DNA of 64,000 bases from JAHJQZ01 sp963675235 (GTDB taxonomy: Bacteria > Pseudomonadota > Alphaproteobacteria > Rhizobiales > Devosiaceae): assembly GCA_963675235.2 (NCBI GenBank), contig CAXXFU010000002.1, positions 868,001 through 932,000 of the forward strand, written 5' to 3'. The notes beneath the pieces are model-generated. The model had not been told where the DNA came from. It was given only the letters and a program-made list of their open reading frames with translations, and ran no database searches. Of this stretch, positions 1 through 8,513 are shown in pieces. Each line of letters starts with the position of its first letter. The first letter of the stretch is position 1. The translations under genes and the position numbers were made by a program.

Positions 1-235
1 GTCGGCGTCATTCCGTGTCATGCGGCGGGTGCATGAACTGGTTCTGCTGCTCGATGCTGCGGGGCCACTGTCGCGCAAGGCGGGTGTCGAACCCGAACGG
101 CAAAGGCTGGCTTCGGTTCTCGATCCTCCAGGCGGATGGACGGAAGCCGCCCTGGCCGAATTCGAGCACAGCACGATTGGCGACGAAGTCGGCGCATTGC
201 TCAGATCGCTAGCCGGCGGTGTGTCGCAGCGCTGA
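1..235 (+). CDS. C-terminal end of an unrecognised protein (5' end outside window)
   Basis: An open frame runs from base 2 of the window to a TGA at 233-235, so this is the last ~77 codons of a gene that starts upstream. The visible tail contains the stretches RVHELVLLLDAAGP and HSTIGDEVGALLRSLAGG, which look helical and hydrophilic with no membrane segment. I do not recognise the family. An internal ATG at 20 is possible, but the frame is already open at the window edge. thrS starts 203 bases later on the same strand. Confidence is limited because so little is visible. Confidence 0.45.
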   Translation, partial: SASFRVMRRVHELVLLLDAAGPLSRKAGVEPERQRLASVLDPPGGWTEAALAEFEHSTIGDEVGALLRSLAGGVSQR

Positions 236-438
236 ACGTCGTCGGACCGGCAATTTGGTGGAAATCTCAAGGATTGGGTGGTAAGGAGCCTGCCGTCCCG
301 CGGAGATGGTCTTTGTGGGAACCTGGCTGTTTGCGCGTGCTTCAACGCGGCCGGCAGTCACGGTTTTCCGGTCGACCGCGCATCCGGGCCGGAAAGTCTT
401 TTCATGATGGATGCGCTTCAGATTTCATGGAGATCGAA

Positions 439-2406
439 ATGATTACGGTACGTTTTCCCGATGGCGCCACACGCGAATTTGCGCTGGGCTCCACCGGCAC
501 TACCGTCGTTGAGTCCATCTCCAAGTCGCTGGCCAAGGCCACCGTCGCGATGAAACTCAATGGCGAGATGAGCGATCTGTCGGCGGAGGTGCCTGACGGC
601 GCCACGCTCGAATTCGTCAAGCGCGAGGACCCGGAAGCGCTCGAGCTGATCCGGCACGATGCCGCGCACGTCATGGCCGAAGCGGTGCAGGAACTCTGGC
701 CCGACACCCAGGTGACCATCGGTCCGTCGATCGAGAACGGATTTTACTACGATTTCTATCGCGAAGTGCCGTTCTCCGAGGACGAACTCAGGCAGATCGA
801 AAAGAAGATGGCCGAGATCGTCCAGCGCGGGAATGCCTTTACCAAGGAAGTGTGGACCCGCGACGAGGCCATCAAGGTCTTCAGGACCAAGGGCGAGGAG
901 TTCAAGGTTGAGCTGATCGACGCCATTCCTGACGATCAGGACGTCAAGATCTACAAGCAGGGTCAGTGGTTCGACCTGTGTCGTGGACCGCATATGCGCA
1001 CGACCAAGGACGTCGGCACCGCCTTCAAGCTGACCAAGGTGGCCGGTGCCTACTGGCGTGGCGACAGCCGCAATCCGGTGCTTTCCCGCATCTACGGCAC
1101 GGCCTGGGCCAAGAAGGAAGATCTCGACCAGCATCTGACCATGCTGGAGGAGGCGGAAAAGCGCGACCATCGCAAGATCGGCCGCGAACTCGATCTGTTC
1201 CATCTGCAGGAAGAGGCACCGGGTTCGGTGTTCTGGCATGCCAAGGGCTACATGATCTGGCGCCAGCTCGAGAGCTATATCCGCCGCCGGCTGGACGAAG
1301 ACGGCTATGTCGAGGTCAAGACCCCGCAGCTCATCGACAACAAGCTGTGGGAGCGTTCGGGCCACTGGGGCAAGTTCCGCGAGAACATGTTCGTCGTGCC
1401 CGACGAGATCCCCTCGACCGAAGACGATGCGCCGATCATTACCGGCGAAGGCAGCCTGATGGCGTTGAAGCCGATGAACTGTCCGGCGCACATCCAGATC
1501 TTCAACCAGGGTATCAAGTCCTACCGCGATCTGCCGATAAGAATGGCGGAATTCGGTTGCTGCCATCGCAACGAAGCGCATGGCGCCCTGCACGGGATCA
1601 TGCGCGTCCGGCAAATGACACAGGACGACGCGCATATCTTTTGCACCGACGAGCAGGTGACCGACGAGACCAAGCGCTTCCTGGCGTTGTTCGCGCGCGT
1701 TTACGGCGACATGGGCCTGACCGACATCAAGTACAAGCTCGCCACCCGTCCCGACGTCCGGGCCGGCGACGACGCCACCTGGGACCGCGCCGAGAAATCT
1801 CTGGCCGATGCGCTTCACGCCTCGGGCATCGAGTTCGACTATTCGCCGGGCGAAGGCGCGTTCTACGGTCCGAAGCTCGAGTTCCACCTGACCGACGCCA
1901 TCGGCCGGTCGTGGCAATGCGGCACCTATCAGCTCGACTATGTGCTGCCCGAAAGGCTCGATGCCAGTTATGTGGACGAGGACGGCTCACGCAAGCGCCC
2001 GGTCATGCTGCACCGCGCCGTATTCGGTACGTTCGAGCGCTTCATTGGCATCCTGATCGAGAACTATGCCGGCAAGCTGCCGGTCTGGTTGTCACCGGTG
2101 CAAGCGGTGGTCGCGACCATCGTTTCGGATGCCGACGATTATGCCGAGAAGCTGGTTGCCGACCTCAAGGCCAAGGGGCTGCGCGTCGAGATCGACACCC
2201 GCAACGAGAAGATCAATTACAAGGTCCGCGAGCACTCGGTTCAGAAGGTTCCGCTGATCTTCGTTGTCGGCAAACGCGAAGCCGAGGAAGGCACCGTTTC
2301 GGTGCGCCGTCTCGGCGAGCAGGGTCAGAAGGTGATGAGTGCCAAAGAGGCTATCGCCATGCTCAAGGCCGAAGCCCTGGCGCCGGATCTTGCCGGCGGC
2401 GCATAG
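439..2406 (+). CDS. thrS: Threonine--tRNA ligase
   Basis: Cytosolic class II aminoacyl-tRNA synthetase that charges tRNA-Thr and edits Ser-tRNA-Thr. The protein is 655 residues from ATG 439, close to the usual length. The N-terminal TGS domain (MITVRFPDGATREF) is followed by the editing domain with the HDAAH metal motif. The catalytic core has the zinc-binding Cys in MALKPMNCPAH, motif 2 (RQMTQDDAHIF) and motif 3 (HRAVFGTFERFIGILIENY). The C-terminal anticodon-binding domain contains VREHSVQKVPLIFVVG. The frame is open upstream to 136, but GGAG at 429-432 is correctly spaced for ATG 439; ATG 427 is an alternative. A strong hairpin follows the stop codon. A tRNA-Thr gene lies 25 kb away at 27.4 kb. 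Confidence 0.97.
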   Translation: MITVRFPDGATREFALGSTGTTVVESISKSLAKATVAMKLNGEMSDLSAEVPDGATLEFVKREDPEALELIRHDAAHVMAEAVQELWPDTQVTIGPSIENGFYYDFYREVPFSEDELRQIEKKMAEIVQRGNAFTKEVWTRDEAIKVFRTKGEEFKVELIDAIPDDQDVKIYKQGQWFDLCRGPHMRTTKDVGTAFKLTKVAGAYWRGDSRNPVLSRIYGTAWAKKEDLDQHLTMLEEAEKRDHRKIGRELDLFHLQEEAPGSVFWHAKGYMIWRQLESYIRRRLDEDGYVEVKTPQLIDNKLWERSGHWGKFRENMFVVPDEIPSTEDDAPIITGEGSLMALKPMNCPAHIQIFNQGIKSYRDLPIRMAEFGCCHRNEAHGALHGIMRVRQMTQDDAHIFCTDEQVTDETKRFLALFARVYGDMGLTDIKYKLATRPDVRAGDDATWDRAEKSLADALHASGIEFDYSPGEGAFYGPKLEFHLTDAIGRSWQCGTYQLDYVLPERLDASYVDEDGSRKRPVMLHRAVFGTFERFIGILIENYAGKLPVWLSPVQAVVATIVSDADDYAEKLVADLKAKGLRVEIDTRNEKINYKVREHSVQKVPLIFVVGKREAEEGTVSVRRLGEQGQKVMSAKEAIAMLKAEALAPDLAGGA

Positions 2407-2409
2407 CTG

Positions 2410-2446
2410 AAAAAAGTATCAGCCCGCGCTCCAGGGGAGCGCGGGC
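2410..2446. terminator. Convergent terminator between thrS and the PilZ gene
   Basis: Bases 2422-2432 (GCCCGCGCTCC) and 2436-2446 form a perfect 11-bp inverted repeat with a 3-base loop. On the minus strand it is followed closely by six T (A-run 2410-2415 on plus), so it is a good intrinsic terminator for the PilZ gene. On the plus strand it lies 15 bases after the thrS stop without a T-run. GGGCGATCGCCC at 2443-2454 is a second overlapping palindrome. Confidence 0.7.
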
Positions 2447-2465
2447 GATCGCCCAAACGCCGCCT

Positions 2466-2726
2466 CTAGTAGGCCTCGGGCCGCGTGAACTGCACGCCGA
2501 GCTCACGCATGGCCCGCCAGACGACCTGGCAGGTCTGCGGCCGGTGTCCCGGCGCGTGCAGTTCAAAACTCTGGGGAATGAGATTGATGCCGGAAGTCTC
2601 GAGCTTGGCTCCGGTATCCGAGACGTTGCGAATGATGCATTCGTGAGCGTAGCCGGAGTAGTGGATCCTTGCCCGGATCAGCGTGTTGCGCCGCGGCGCC
2701 AGTCGTTTCTCTAGTCCTCTGATCAT
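2466..2726 (-). CDS. PilZ-domain protein
   Basis: Small single-domain protein of 86 residues. PilZ domains bind cyclic di-GMP through an Arg-rich N-terminal motif and a D/N-x-S-x-x-G motif. Here the frame shows RLAPRRNTLIRARI near the N-terminus and RNVSDTGAKL about 20 residues later, both fitting the family, and it ends GVQFTRPEAY. The frame extends upstream to 2837, but the added residues do not look like protein, so ATG 2726 just before RGLEKRLAPRR is preferred. It is convergent with thrS and shares its terminator. Binding of c-di-GMP is inferred from the family; no effector domain is attached. Confidence 0.82.
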   Translation of the reverse strand: MIRGLEKRLAPRRNTLIRARIHYSGYAHECIIRNVSDTGAKLETSGINLIPQSFELHAPGHRPQTCQVVWRAMRELGVQFTRPEAY

Positions 2727-3015
2727 TCTGCTACCTGGTGGCACGAACAAATATCGCCTTGTTGGCCAAGGTGTATCCTGTGCAGTGTCAATTCCGGCTA
2801 ACCGTCGTATTTCGCATTTTAGGCAAATTGTGCCCATGGCGCGGTCGGCGCCGCCTGCGGCCTGGCGGCATGTGCCGAATCCTGGCTAATAGGCGTGAAG
2901 CAAGTATTTGACCATGAACGTGTTTTTGCCCAAGCAAGCGTGTGGCGGCAAATGGTCGATCGGCGCCAAGCCAACGAACGGGTACGGCATCTTCTTGGTC
3001 TGACAAAACCCGAAT
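2727..3015. other. Intergenic stretch without a supported gene
   Basis: The 289 bases hold the promoter side of the PilZ gene and the 3' side of the secreted-protein gene. Short open frames exist on both strands, but their translations are Arg/Pro-rich shadows without start signals. I see no RNA gene or strong hairpin. Confidence 0.4.
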
Positions 3016-4041
3016 CTAGAACGAGGTAAGGACCTCTATTTCCTGGGACGGGCCGGATATAACGGCAAATTCGCGGTTGTAGACGGTATCGCCGCGCTGG
3101 GCCAGAACGACATAGTCGCCGCTGGCAAGGATTGCCGAGGGGAAGGTGCCGGTGAACCTGTAAACGGTATTGCCGGCGGAATCGTTGATGGTCCAGTCGA
3201 CATCGGCGATGGCCTCGCCGCCGGTGTCGGACACCAGCCGGAACGAGACCTGCGCCGCATCGTGGAAAAGGGTCGCGTCTGTCAGTTGGCCCTTGTCGAC
3301 CCGCAAGTCGGTCTCGGCGACGGCGTTGACCGCTCCATACCGCGAAACCACATGGTAGACGCCGGCGTTGAGGTGGACGAGATCACCAGGCTGGACATTC
3401 TTGGTTATGACCGAGCGCGGATCGTCACCGAGGCCTTGCGGGTAGATCTCGAAGCGAAGGTAGCGGCTGGGGATTTCGAGGTCGCCACTGATGCGGGCGT
3501 TGAGCCTGAGCGCGCCGGCGTCGAGCACGAGAACGCGGGACTGCGGTGCATCGGTCACCACCAGCGTGTCGCTGGCCTGGGCGTAGCCGTAGGCAGCTTG
3601 TGCGAGGTATTCGCCGGGCGGCAACGAAAACACCGCTGTCGCCTGTTCGGTGCGGTCGATGATCTTGACGTCGCCGTTTGTCGTCTCATCGGCCGAGAAA
3701 ATACGCCAGACCAGTCCGGACGGGATGATCGGACCGTCATCGATCAGCTTTGCCGACAGCGTCACCGGCTGCGCCGCCGCACCCGACGATCTGAGTTCGG
3801 CAACACGGGCGGCCAGTTCCGCCGCGAGCGCCGCCGCATTGTCCTCTGGCGACAATTCTTCAGGCTGTGTGGCGGCGGGCGGCTCTGTCTCCGTGTCGTC
3901 CGTCGGCGCTGCGCGCGAGACGATCTCGCCGGCCGCGTTGCGGACGGGGGCCGCAGCAGGGTAGGGATCGGCCGACTGTGCGAGAGCCGGCGCGAATCCG
4001 AGGCCAGTCAGGATGGTGGCGAGAATCAGGAAGTGACGCAT
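3016..4041 (-). CDS. Secreted protein with Ig-like/beta-sandwich repeats, function unknown
   Basis: The protein is 341 residues from ATG 4041. It opens with a clear Sec signal peptide (MRHFLILATILTGLGF then APALA-Q). A Pro/Ala/Glu-rich linker (about 25-75) and a short Ala-rich helix follow. The rest is predicted beta-rich and contains repeated modules with motifs such as SLPPGEYLAQAAYG, LNAGVYHVVSRYG and LASGDYVVLAQRG. Each reads like the edge of a carboxypeptidase-regulatory or Ig-like fold: a payload strand, then G-x-Y-x-V. It therefore probably acts in the periplasm. I do not recognise a named family. The frame is open to 4080, but ATG 4041 sits directly before the signal peptide. Confidence 0.75.
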   Translation of the reverse strand: MRHFLILATILTGLGFAPALAQSADPYPAAAPVRNAAGEIVSRAAPTDDTETEPPAATQPEELSPEDNAAALAAELAARVAELRSSGAAAQPVTLSAKLIDDGPIIPSGLVWRIFSADETTNGDVKIIDRTEQATAVFSLPPGEYLAQAAYGYAQASDTLVVTDAPQSRVLVLDAGALRLNARISGDLEIPSRYLRFEIYPQGLGDDPRSVITKNVQPGDLVHLNAGVYHVVSRYGAVNAVAETDLRVDKGQLTDATLFHDAAQVSFRLVSDTGGEAIADVDWTINDSAGNTVYRFTGTFPSAILASGDYVVLAQRGDTVYNREFAVISGPSQEIEVLTSF

Positions 4042-4200
4042 TTGGGCTTTTTCAACGCACGAACACGGACCCCAGGTCAAGCAAAGCCGGAAGGCACATA
4101 GTGTCGCCTTGTGTCATTTGCCGATCTGGAATTGACTTGTCGACAGCCCATCGCGCAAACCGGACGACAAGATGGCAACGCACTGCCAAAGGAGTCCGAC

Positions 4201-4779
4201 GTGCCGATTCTTGCTGAACTACGCGACCACTTGCTCACCCGCCGTTCCGTGACCCTGCCGTTCCTGGCCGAGCCGGGGCCGGACGAAAACCAGTTGAGGG
4301 ACATGCTGACCATGGCGGTGCGTGTGCCCGATCACGGCAAGCTGGCGCCGTTCCGGCTCATCACCTTTGCCGGTCAGTCGCGTCACGAAGCTGGGGAAAA
4401 ACTGGCCAGGATCATCGCTGCCCGCGAGCCGGATGTCGATGCTGATCGGCTCGAAAAAGAGCGGTCGCAATTCCTGCCGGCGCCTCTGACCGTCGGCGTG
4501 TTGTCGGTACCGCAGGCACATCCCAAGATTCCGGAGTTCGAGCAGCTACTCTGTGCCGGCAATGTCGCGTTCAACCTCGTGCATGCTGCCAACGCCCTGG
4601 GATTCGGAGCGCAGTGGGTCACCCGATGGTTCAGCTATGACGAAGAGGCGGCCAGTACGCTCGGCGCTAAGGACGGCGAACGTTTCGTCGGCTTCGTTCA
4701 CATCGGCACGCCGACCGCCAAGCTCGAGGAGCGCGACCGTCCGGCGTTGGACGATATCGTGACGCAATGGGAAGGTTAA
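4201..4779 (+). CDS. Nitroreductase family protein (YdjA-like)
   Basis: FMN-dependent NAD(P)H oxidoreductase of the short single-domain nitroreductase type, 192 residues, matching the ~185-residue YdjA group. The FMN phosphate-binding motif LLTRRSVTLPF lies near the N-terminus. VRVPDHGKLAPFRLITF follows, and the conserved ALGFGAQWVTRW segment lies in the C-terminal half. The start is a GTG at 4201 with AAGGAG at 4189-4194. The frame is open further upstream, but those residues do not belong to the family. The physiological substrate is not predictable. It diverges from the secreted-protein gene. Confidence 0.88.
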   Translation: MPILAELRDHLLTRRSVTLPFLAEPGPDENQLRDMLTMAVRVPDHGKLAPFRLITFAGQSRHEAGEKLARIIAAREPDVDADRLEKERSQFLPAPLTVGVLSVPQAHPKIPEFEQLLCAGNVAFNLVHAANALGFGAQWVTRWFSYDEEAASTLGAKDGERFVGFVHIGTPTAKLEERDRPALDDIVTQWEG

Positions 4780-4832
4780 TCATTGGTTAATGATGCCGTG
4801 CTTGGCTGAACCTGAGCAAAGCGAGTCGCACC

Positions 4833-5630
4833 ATGGCCGTATCCGAAATCAACATCCCGCCCGGCTTGGCGTTGATCCTCAATCGCGCCGGCGACAAGAG
4901 CGGTGTGGATTTCAACTACCTGCTGCAGACTGCCATCCGCGAATCGAGCCTTGATCCGACCGCCAAGGCCAGCACGAGTTCGGCCACCGGCCTGTTCCAG
5001 TTTCTCGAGCAGACCTGGTTCCAGGTGATGAAATCGGACGGCGCACGGCTCGGCTATCAGAGCTATGCCGACGCCATCAAGGCGCAGCCCGACGGAAGGC
5101 TCGACATAGAGGACAAGAGCTTGCGGGCAGACGTTCTGAAGCTGCGTGAGGATCCGGAAGTCGCCGCCAATCTCGCTGCCGCCTTCACGCGCGACAATGG
5201 CGCCTATCTCGAAAACCGGTTCGGGCGCATGCCGAGTCCGGGTGAACTCTACATCGCCCATTTTCTCGGTGCGCATGGCGCGGAGAAGCTGTTCCGTGCC
5301 GGACTGAACAATCCGGACCAGATTGCGGCCGAACTGTTTCCGTCCGAAGCCAAAGCCAATGCCGCAATCTTTTACGACAAGTCCGGTGCCGCCCGCACCA
5401 TTCGCGATGTCTACAAGGTTTTGGTGGCCCAACACGAAGCCCTGAGCCAGCAGGCGCCGGTCGCCTCTGCCGCACCTGCGGGCAGTTCGCAGGTGGCGGG
5501 CGCCGCGTTGCAGCAATTGCCGATGTCGTTTGCCGACCTGTTTTCGGAAACGACCGGCCAAAGCAAGTCGCCTCTTGCCGCCGAGCCGCAAGTTAACGCC
5601 GGTTTCTTCGCGCAGCTTTATAACAATTAA
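4833..5630 (+). CDS. Lytic transglycosylase-like (SLT-fold) protein
   Basis: 265 residues. The N-terminal two thirds resembles the goose-lysozyme/SLT fold: TAIRESSLDPTAKA places the catalytic Glu, SSATGLFQFLEQTW is the conserved G-x-x-Q-x-x-x-x-T-W segment, and PSPGELYIAHFLG follows. This family cleaves the MurNAc-GlcNAc bond of peptidoglycan to leave anhydro-MurNAc. No signal peptide is visible at the N-terminus (MAVSEINIPPGLAL), so export, if any, is non-classical or depends on a partner. The last ~70 residues are low-complexity Ala/Gln/Ser. It lies 53 bases after the nitroreductase gene. Confidence 0.8.
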   Translation: MAVSEINIPPGLALILNRAGDKSGVDFNYLLQTAIRESSLDPTAKASTSSATGLFQFLEQTWFQVMKSDGARLGYQSYADAIKAQPDGRLDIEDKSLRADVLKLREDPEVAANLAAAFTRDNGAYLENRFGRMPSPGELYIAHFLGAHGAEKLFRAGLNNPDQIAAELFPSEAKANAAIFYDKSGAARTIRDVYKVLVAQHEALSQQAPVASAAPAGSSQVAGAALQQLPMSFADLFSETTGQSKSPLAAEPQVNAGFFAQLYNN

Positions 5631-5823
5631 CCGCAAACCTTTCTTTTGACGCCGCAATGTCGATTCACTCGGCGTGCGGACTGGACGGACGCGGGCCAGG
5701 CCAGCAGCCTTGGACCGGCCGAATTCTCCATGGCTGAGGAGCGAGGCGATCTGGAATTATTATGGTGAACCAATCTTTAAGGCTTCGCCGCTAGCGTTCT
5801 TTGCCTGAGCAGCGGAGCAGTTG

Positions 5824-7029
5824 ATGATCTCCTATCGGGACTTTGTGGAAATGGCGCATTCGCCCGATAGCGCCGATCGCGGCCAGGCGGCTCACTTCGT
5901 GGCCAGCGCGCTTGCGACTTGCGATGGACCCGACGCCGAGCAGGCGGCGCTCTATGCCGCCGCCATGGGGTTCCTCGACGATGCTTCGGTCAAGGTGCGC
6001 GCGGCGCTTGCCTATGGGCTGCTGCATTGCGACCGGGCGCCACGACCGCTGATGCTGGCGCTGCTCGGTGACCTCCCGGTCATCGCCCGCGCCATTGCCC
6101 AGTATTCCCCGGTGCTGATCGATGCCGATCTGGTCGTCGCGCTCAAAGAGGCCGACACGCTGATGGCGCAGGCCATCGCATCGCGGGCCGCCATCGGCAA
6201 ATCCGTGATCGCAATTCTGCTCGACCGGCCCGAGCGCGAGGTGGTCGTCGCTGTATTGAGGCGCAACGACGTCGCCCCGACGCTTCAGAGCTACATGAAA
6301 CTGTGCCAACGGGCACAGAGCGATGCAGTGCTGCGCGGCGCGCTGCTCAAGCGCGCCGATCTGCCGGCGACGATCAGGCTCGATCTTGTCGCGCAGGTAC
6401 GTACGGCGCTTTGCGGCACCCGTATCGTTAAGGGCGCGATTGCGCCCCGGCGTCTTGAAAACCTGATGCGCAATGGCGCCGACAATGCCGCAACCTCGAT
6501 TGCCGAGCGCGAACTGGCGGTAGGCGGACAGTCGGTGCTCGATCTATTGAACGAGCGCGACATGATTTCTACGCGGCTGATGTTGAAAGCGCTGATTTCG
6601 GGTCGCATCCGCTTCTTTGCCGCTGCCATGGCTCTGCTTGTCGACCTGCCGGCGTCGCGGGTGATGTCGCTGCTCGAGAATGGTGGTCGGGCGGGGATGG
6701 CGGCGCTGTTCGAGCGTGCCGGTCTCGGACGGGCGCTGTCCGACCTGATGATCCGGCTTGTCCTGCACGCGCGCAATTCGGACCTCGGCGACGATCTGGC
6801 GGCGCGCTACTTCGTCGTGACCGTGGTGATCGACGAACTGGTCATCGAGCACGACGGTGATATCCCCGACAGCCTGACCGAGGCCTTCGCCTATCTCAAT
6901 GAGCAGAACGTGACGCTTGCCCGCAAGGCATCGCGCGGCGTGATGCTGGGCTTTGCCCGCGAGGAGGGTGGCGACAGGCCGATGCCGATCGCCCGCTCGC
7001 GTTCGACGGCGTTGGCCGGAGCCGCCTAG
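5824..7029 (+). CDS. DUF2336 domain-containing protein
   Basis: A 401-residue, all-helical, Ala/Leu/Arg-rich protein of a type common in alphaproteobacteria and annotated as DUF2336. Regularly spaced helix pairs such as DDASVKVRAALAYGLLHCDRAP resemble HEAT-like repeats in the first ~130 residues. There is no signal peptide or membrane segment, so it is probably cytosolic. No catalytic motif is visible and its biochemical role is unknown. ATG 5824 has GGAG at 5814-5817. The gene is convergent with the NAD kinase gene, 45 bases apart. Confidence 0.75.
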   Translation: MISYRDFVEMAHSPDSADRGQAAHFVASALATCDGPDAEQAALYAAAMGFLDDASVKVRAALAYGLLHCDRAPRPLMLALLGDLPVIARAIAQYSPVLIDADLVVALKEADTLMAQAIASRAAIGKSVIAILLDRPEREVVVAVLRRNDVAPTLQSYMKLCQRAQSDAVLRGALLKRADLPATIRLDLVAQVRTALCGTRIVKGAIAPRRLENLMRNGADNAATSIAERELAVGGQSVLDLLNERDMISTRLMLKALISGRIRFFAAAMALLVDLPASRVMSLLENGGRAGMAALFERAGLGRALSDLMIRLVLHARNSDLGDDLAARYFVVTVVIDELVIEHDGDIPDSLTEAFAYLNEQNVTLARKASRGVMLGFAREEGGDRPMPIARSRSTALAGAA

Positions 7030-7074
7030 GCACACGGTCGCGGCGGGGACGGGCATCTGGACGTCAAACCAGCG

Positions 7075-7851
7075 CTAGTACTGGAACTGTTCCTTCAGCA
7101 CCCGTTCCTCGAGCTCGTGTCCAACATCGAACAAGAGCGTGACCCAATGGGTGCGATCTTCGACGATCTCGACCCGCTCGGCTTCGGTGAATTCGAACTT
7201 GTCGGCAACGGCGCTGACCGGGCGCTTCGGGGTTTCGAGCACGGTGAATACCACCTTGGCCCGGTTGGGCAGGATGGCGCCGTGCCAGCGCCGCGGCCGG
7301 AAAGCGGAAATCGGGGTCAGGGCCAGAAGCGGCGAGTTGATCGGCAGGATCGGGCCGTGCGCCGACAGGTTGTAGGCGGTCGAACCGGCCGGGGTGGACA
7401 CCAGCACGCCGTCGCAGAACAGTTCCTCCAGCCGGACCTGATCGTCGACTTCGACGCGAATTTTGGCGGTCTGATAGGTGGTGCGGAACAGCGACACCTC
7501 GTTGAAGGCATAGGCCTCGACCTCGGTGCCGTTGATGTCGGTGACACGCATCAGCAGCGGATAGATCTTGGTCTCGGCGGCGGCGCCGAGCCGTTCGAGC
7601 AGGTCACGCTCGTCCGGCTCGTTCATCAGAAAGCCGATGGAGCCGTGATTGATGCCGTAGACCGGTGTGCCGCGCGGCATGACCCGGTGCAGGGTTTCCA
7701 GCATCAGCCCGTCGCCCCCGAGTGCCACGACGACATCGGCATCTTCGAGCGGGGTATCGCCGTAGCGGGCGCGCATCTCTTCAGCCGCGCGGTTGGCTTC
7801 GTTCGTGCCGCTCGACGTGAAGGCGATTGAATTGAATTTGCGCGGAGGCAC
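7075..7851 (-). CDS. nadK: NAD kinase
   Basis: Phosphorylates NAD to NADP using ATP or polyphosphate in the cytosol. The 258-residue protein matches the short alphaproteobacterial form. The GGDG signature is in VVALGGDGLMLETLH, the substrate-binding NE-x-D-like segment is AFNEVSLFR, and the conserved glycine-rich SPAGSTAYN-like region reads VSTPAGSTAYNLSAHGPI. The start is taken as GTG 7851, because AAAGGA lies about 8 bases upstream and the family normally begins at the RKFNSIAF strand. The frame is open to 8091 with implausible sequence. A long leader with a possible stem lies upstream. Confidence 0.93.
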   Translation of the reverse strand: MPPRKFNSIAFTSSGTNEANRAAEEMRARYGDTPLEDADVVVALGGDGLMLETLHRVMPRGTPVYGINHGSIGFLMNEPDERDLLERLGAAAETKIYPLLMRVTDINGTEVEAYAFNEVSLFRTTYQTAKIRVEVDDQVRLEELFCDGVLVSTPAGSTAYNLSAHGPILPINSPLLALTPISAFRPRRWHGAILPNRAKVVFTVLETPKRPVSAVADKFEFTEAERVEIVEDRTHWVTLLFDVGHELEERVLKEQFQY

Positions 7852-8513
7852 TGCTGGGTCCTTTGGGCGGGGAGGGAAAGGGCTGGCGTCTTTGGCGGAA
7901 GGAAGGTGGGGCTGGTCTCCGGATCGCGCGGGCGTGGGCAAAAGACGCCGGACTTGGTAGCACGCCAGATTTGCCGAAGCCAGAATTTCGCAAGGGGTAC
8001 GGTATGAGTGAAGCACCTGGCCGGCTTGCCGATCTGACGGCCGGGATCGGACGGCATCACGATCGCGCCACACCAGATAATACGCCAACAAAAGTCTAGT
8101 TTAGATCAGCGACGCTGGACGATCGACATCGTAGAAGTGGCAAGCATGAAGCAATTATGACGCCGCAGAAAAGTAGATCAGACAAAGATGACAATAAAAA
8201 TGCAGGGCGCGAGAAGGTGCCGCATTCAACTGCGGGCGAAAGCACGGCAGCATGAAGCCGTTCACCGGCCCGACGGGCCACTTGCTGCATGTTGAAAATC
8301 GTCTCCCGAAAACAATGGAATGGCGGATCGTGCAGTTGGTGGCCAGGGCTTGGCGAATGCGTATGGGGGCGTGTGTTCTTCAGGTCTGACTGGCAGCGAG
8401 CCGATATTCGTTCTTCGTCGCTACTCGCGAGCATTACTGATCGATAGGCGCAGGCAGAGATGTTTTTGCAGTTCAGGATTGTATTACCTGACGACAGATT
8501 CTGGGGGATATAG
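7852..8513. other. Gene-free stretch with a possible structured nadK leader
   Basis: No supported gene lies in these 662 bases. On the minus strand, 34 to 98 bases upstream of the nadK start, GGCGTCTTT (7885-7893 on plus) and AAAGACGCC (7941-7949) form a perfect 9-bp long-range stem around a GC-rich interior. The remainder includes the promoter region of the large exported protein at 8514. TCAGG and CCTGA around 8475-8493 form a short inverted repeat just upstream of its ribosome binding site. Confidence 0.35.

Noticed and set aside
418..1917. Long open frame on the minus strand opposite thrS
   Set aside because: It mirrors the codon structure of thrS; its translation is His/Leu/Gly/Val-rich without family features, and thrS is certain.
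2788..3006. 72-codon minus-strand frame between the PilZ and secreted-protein genes
   Set aside because: Arg-rich, no ribosome binding site and no family resemblance.
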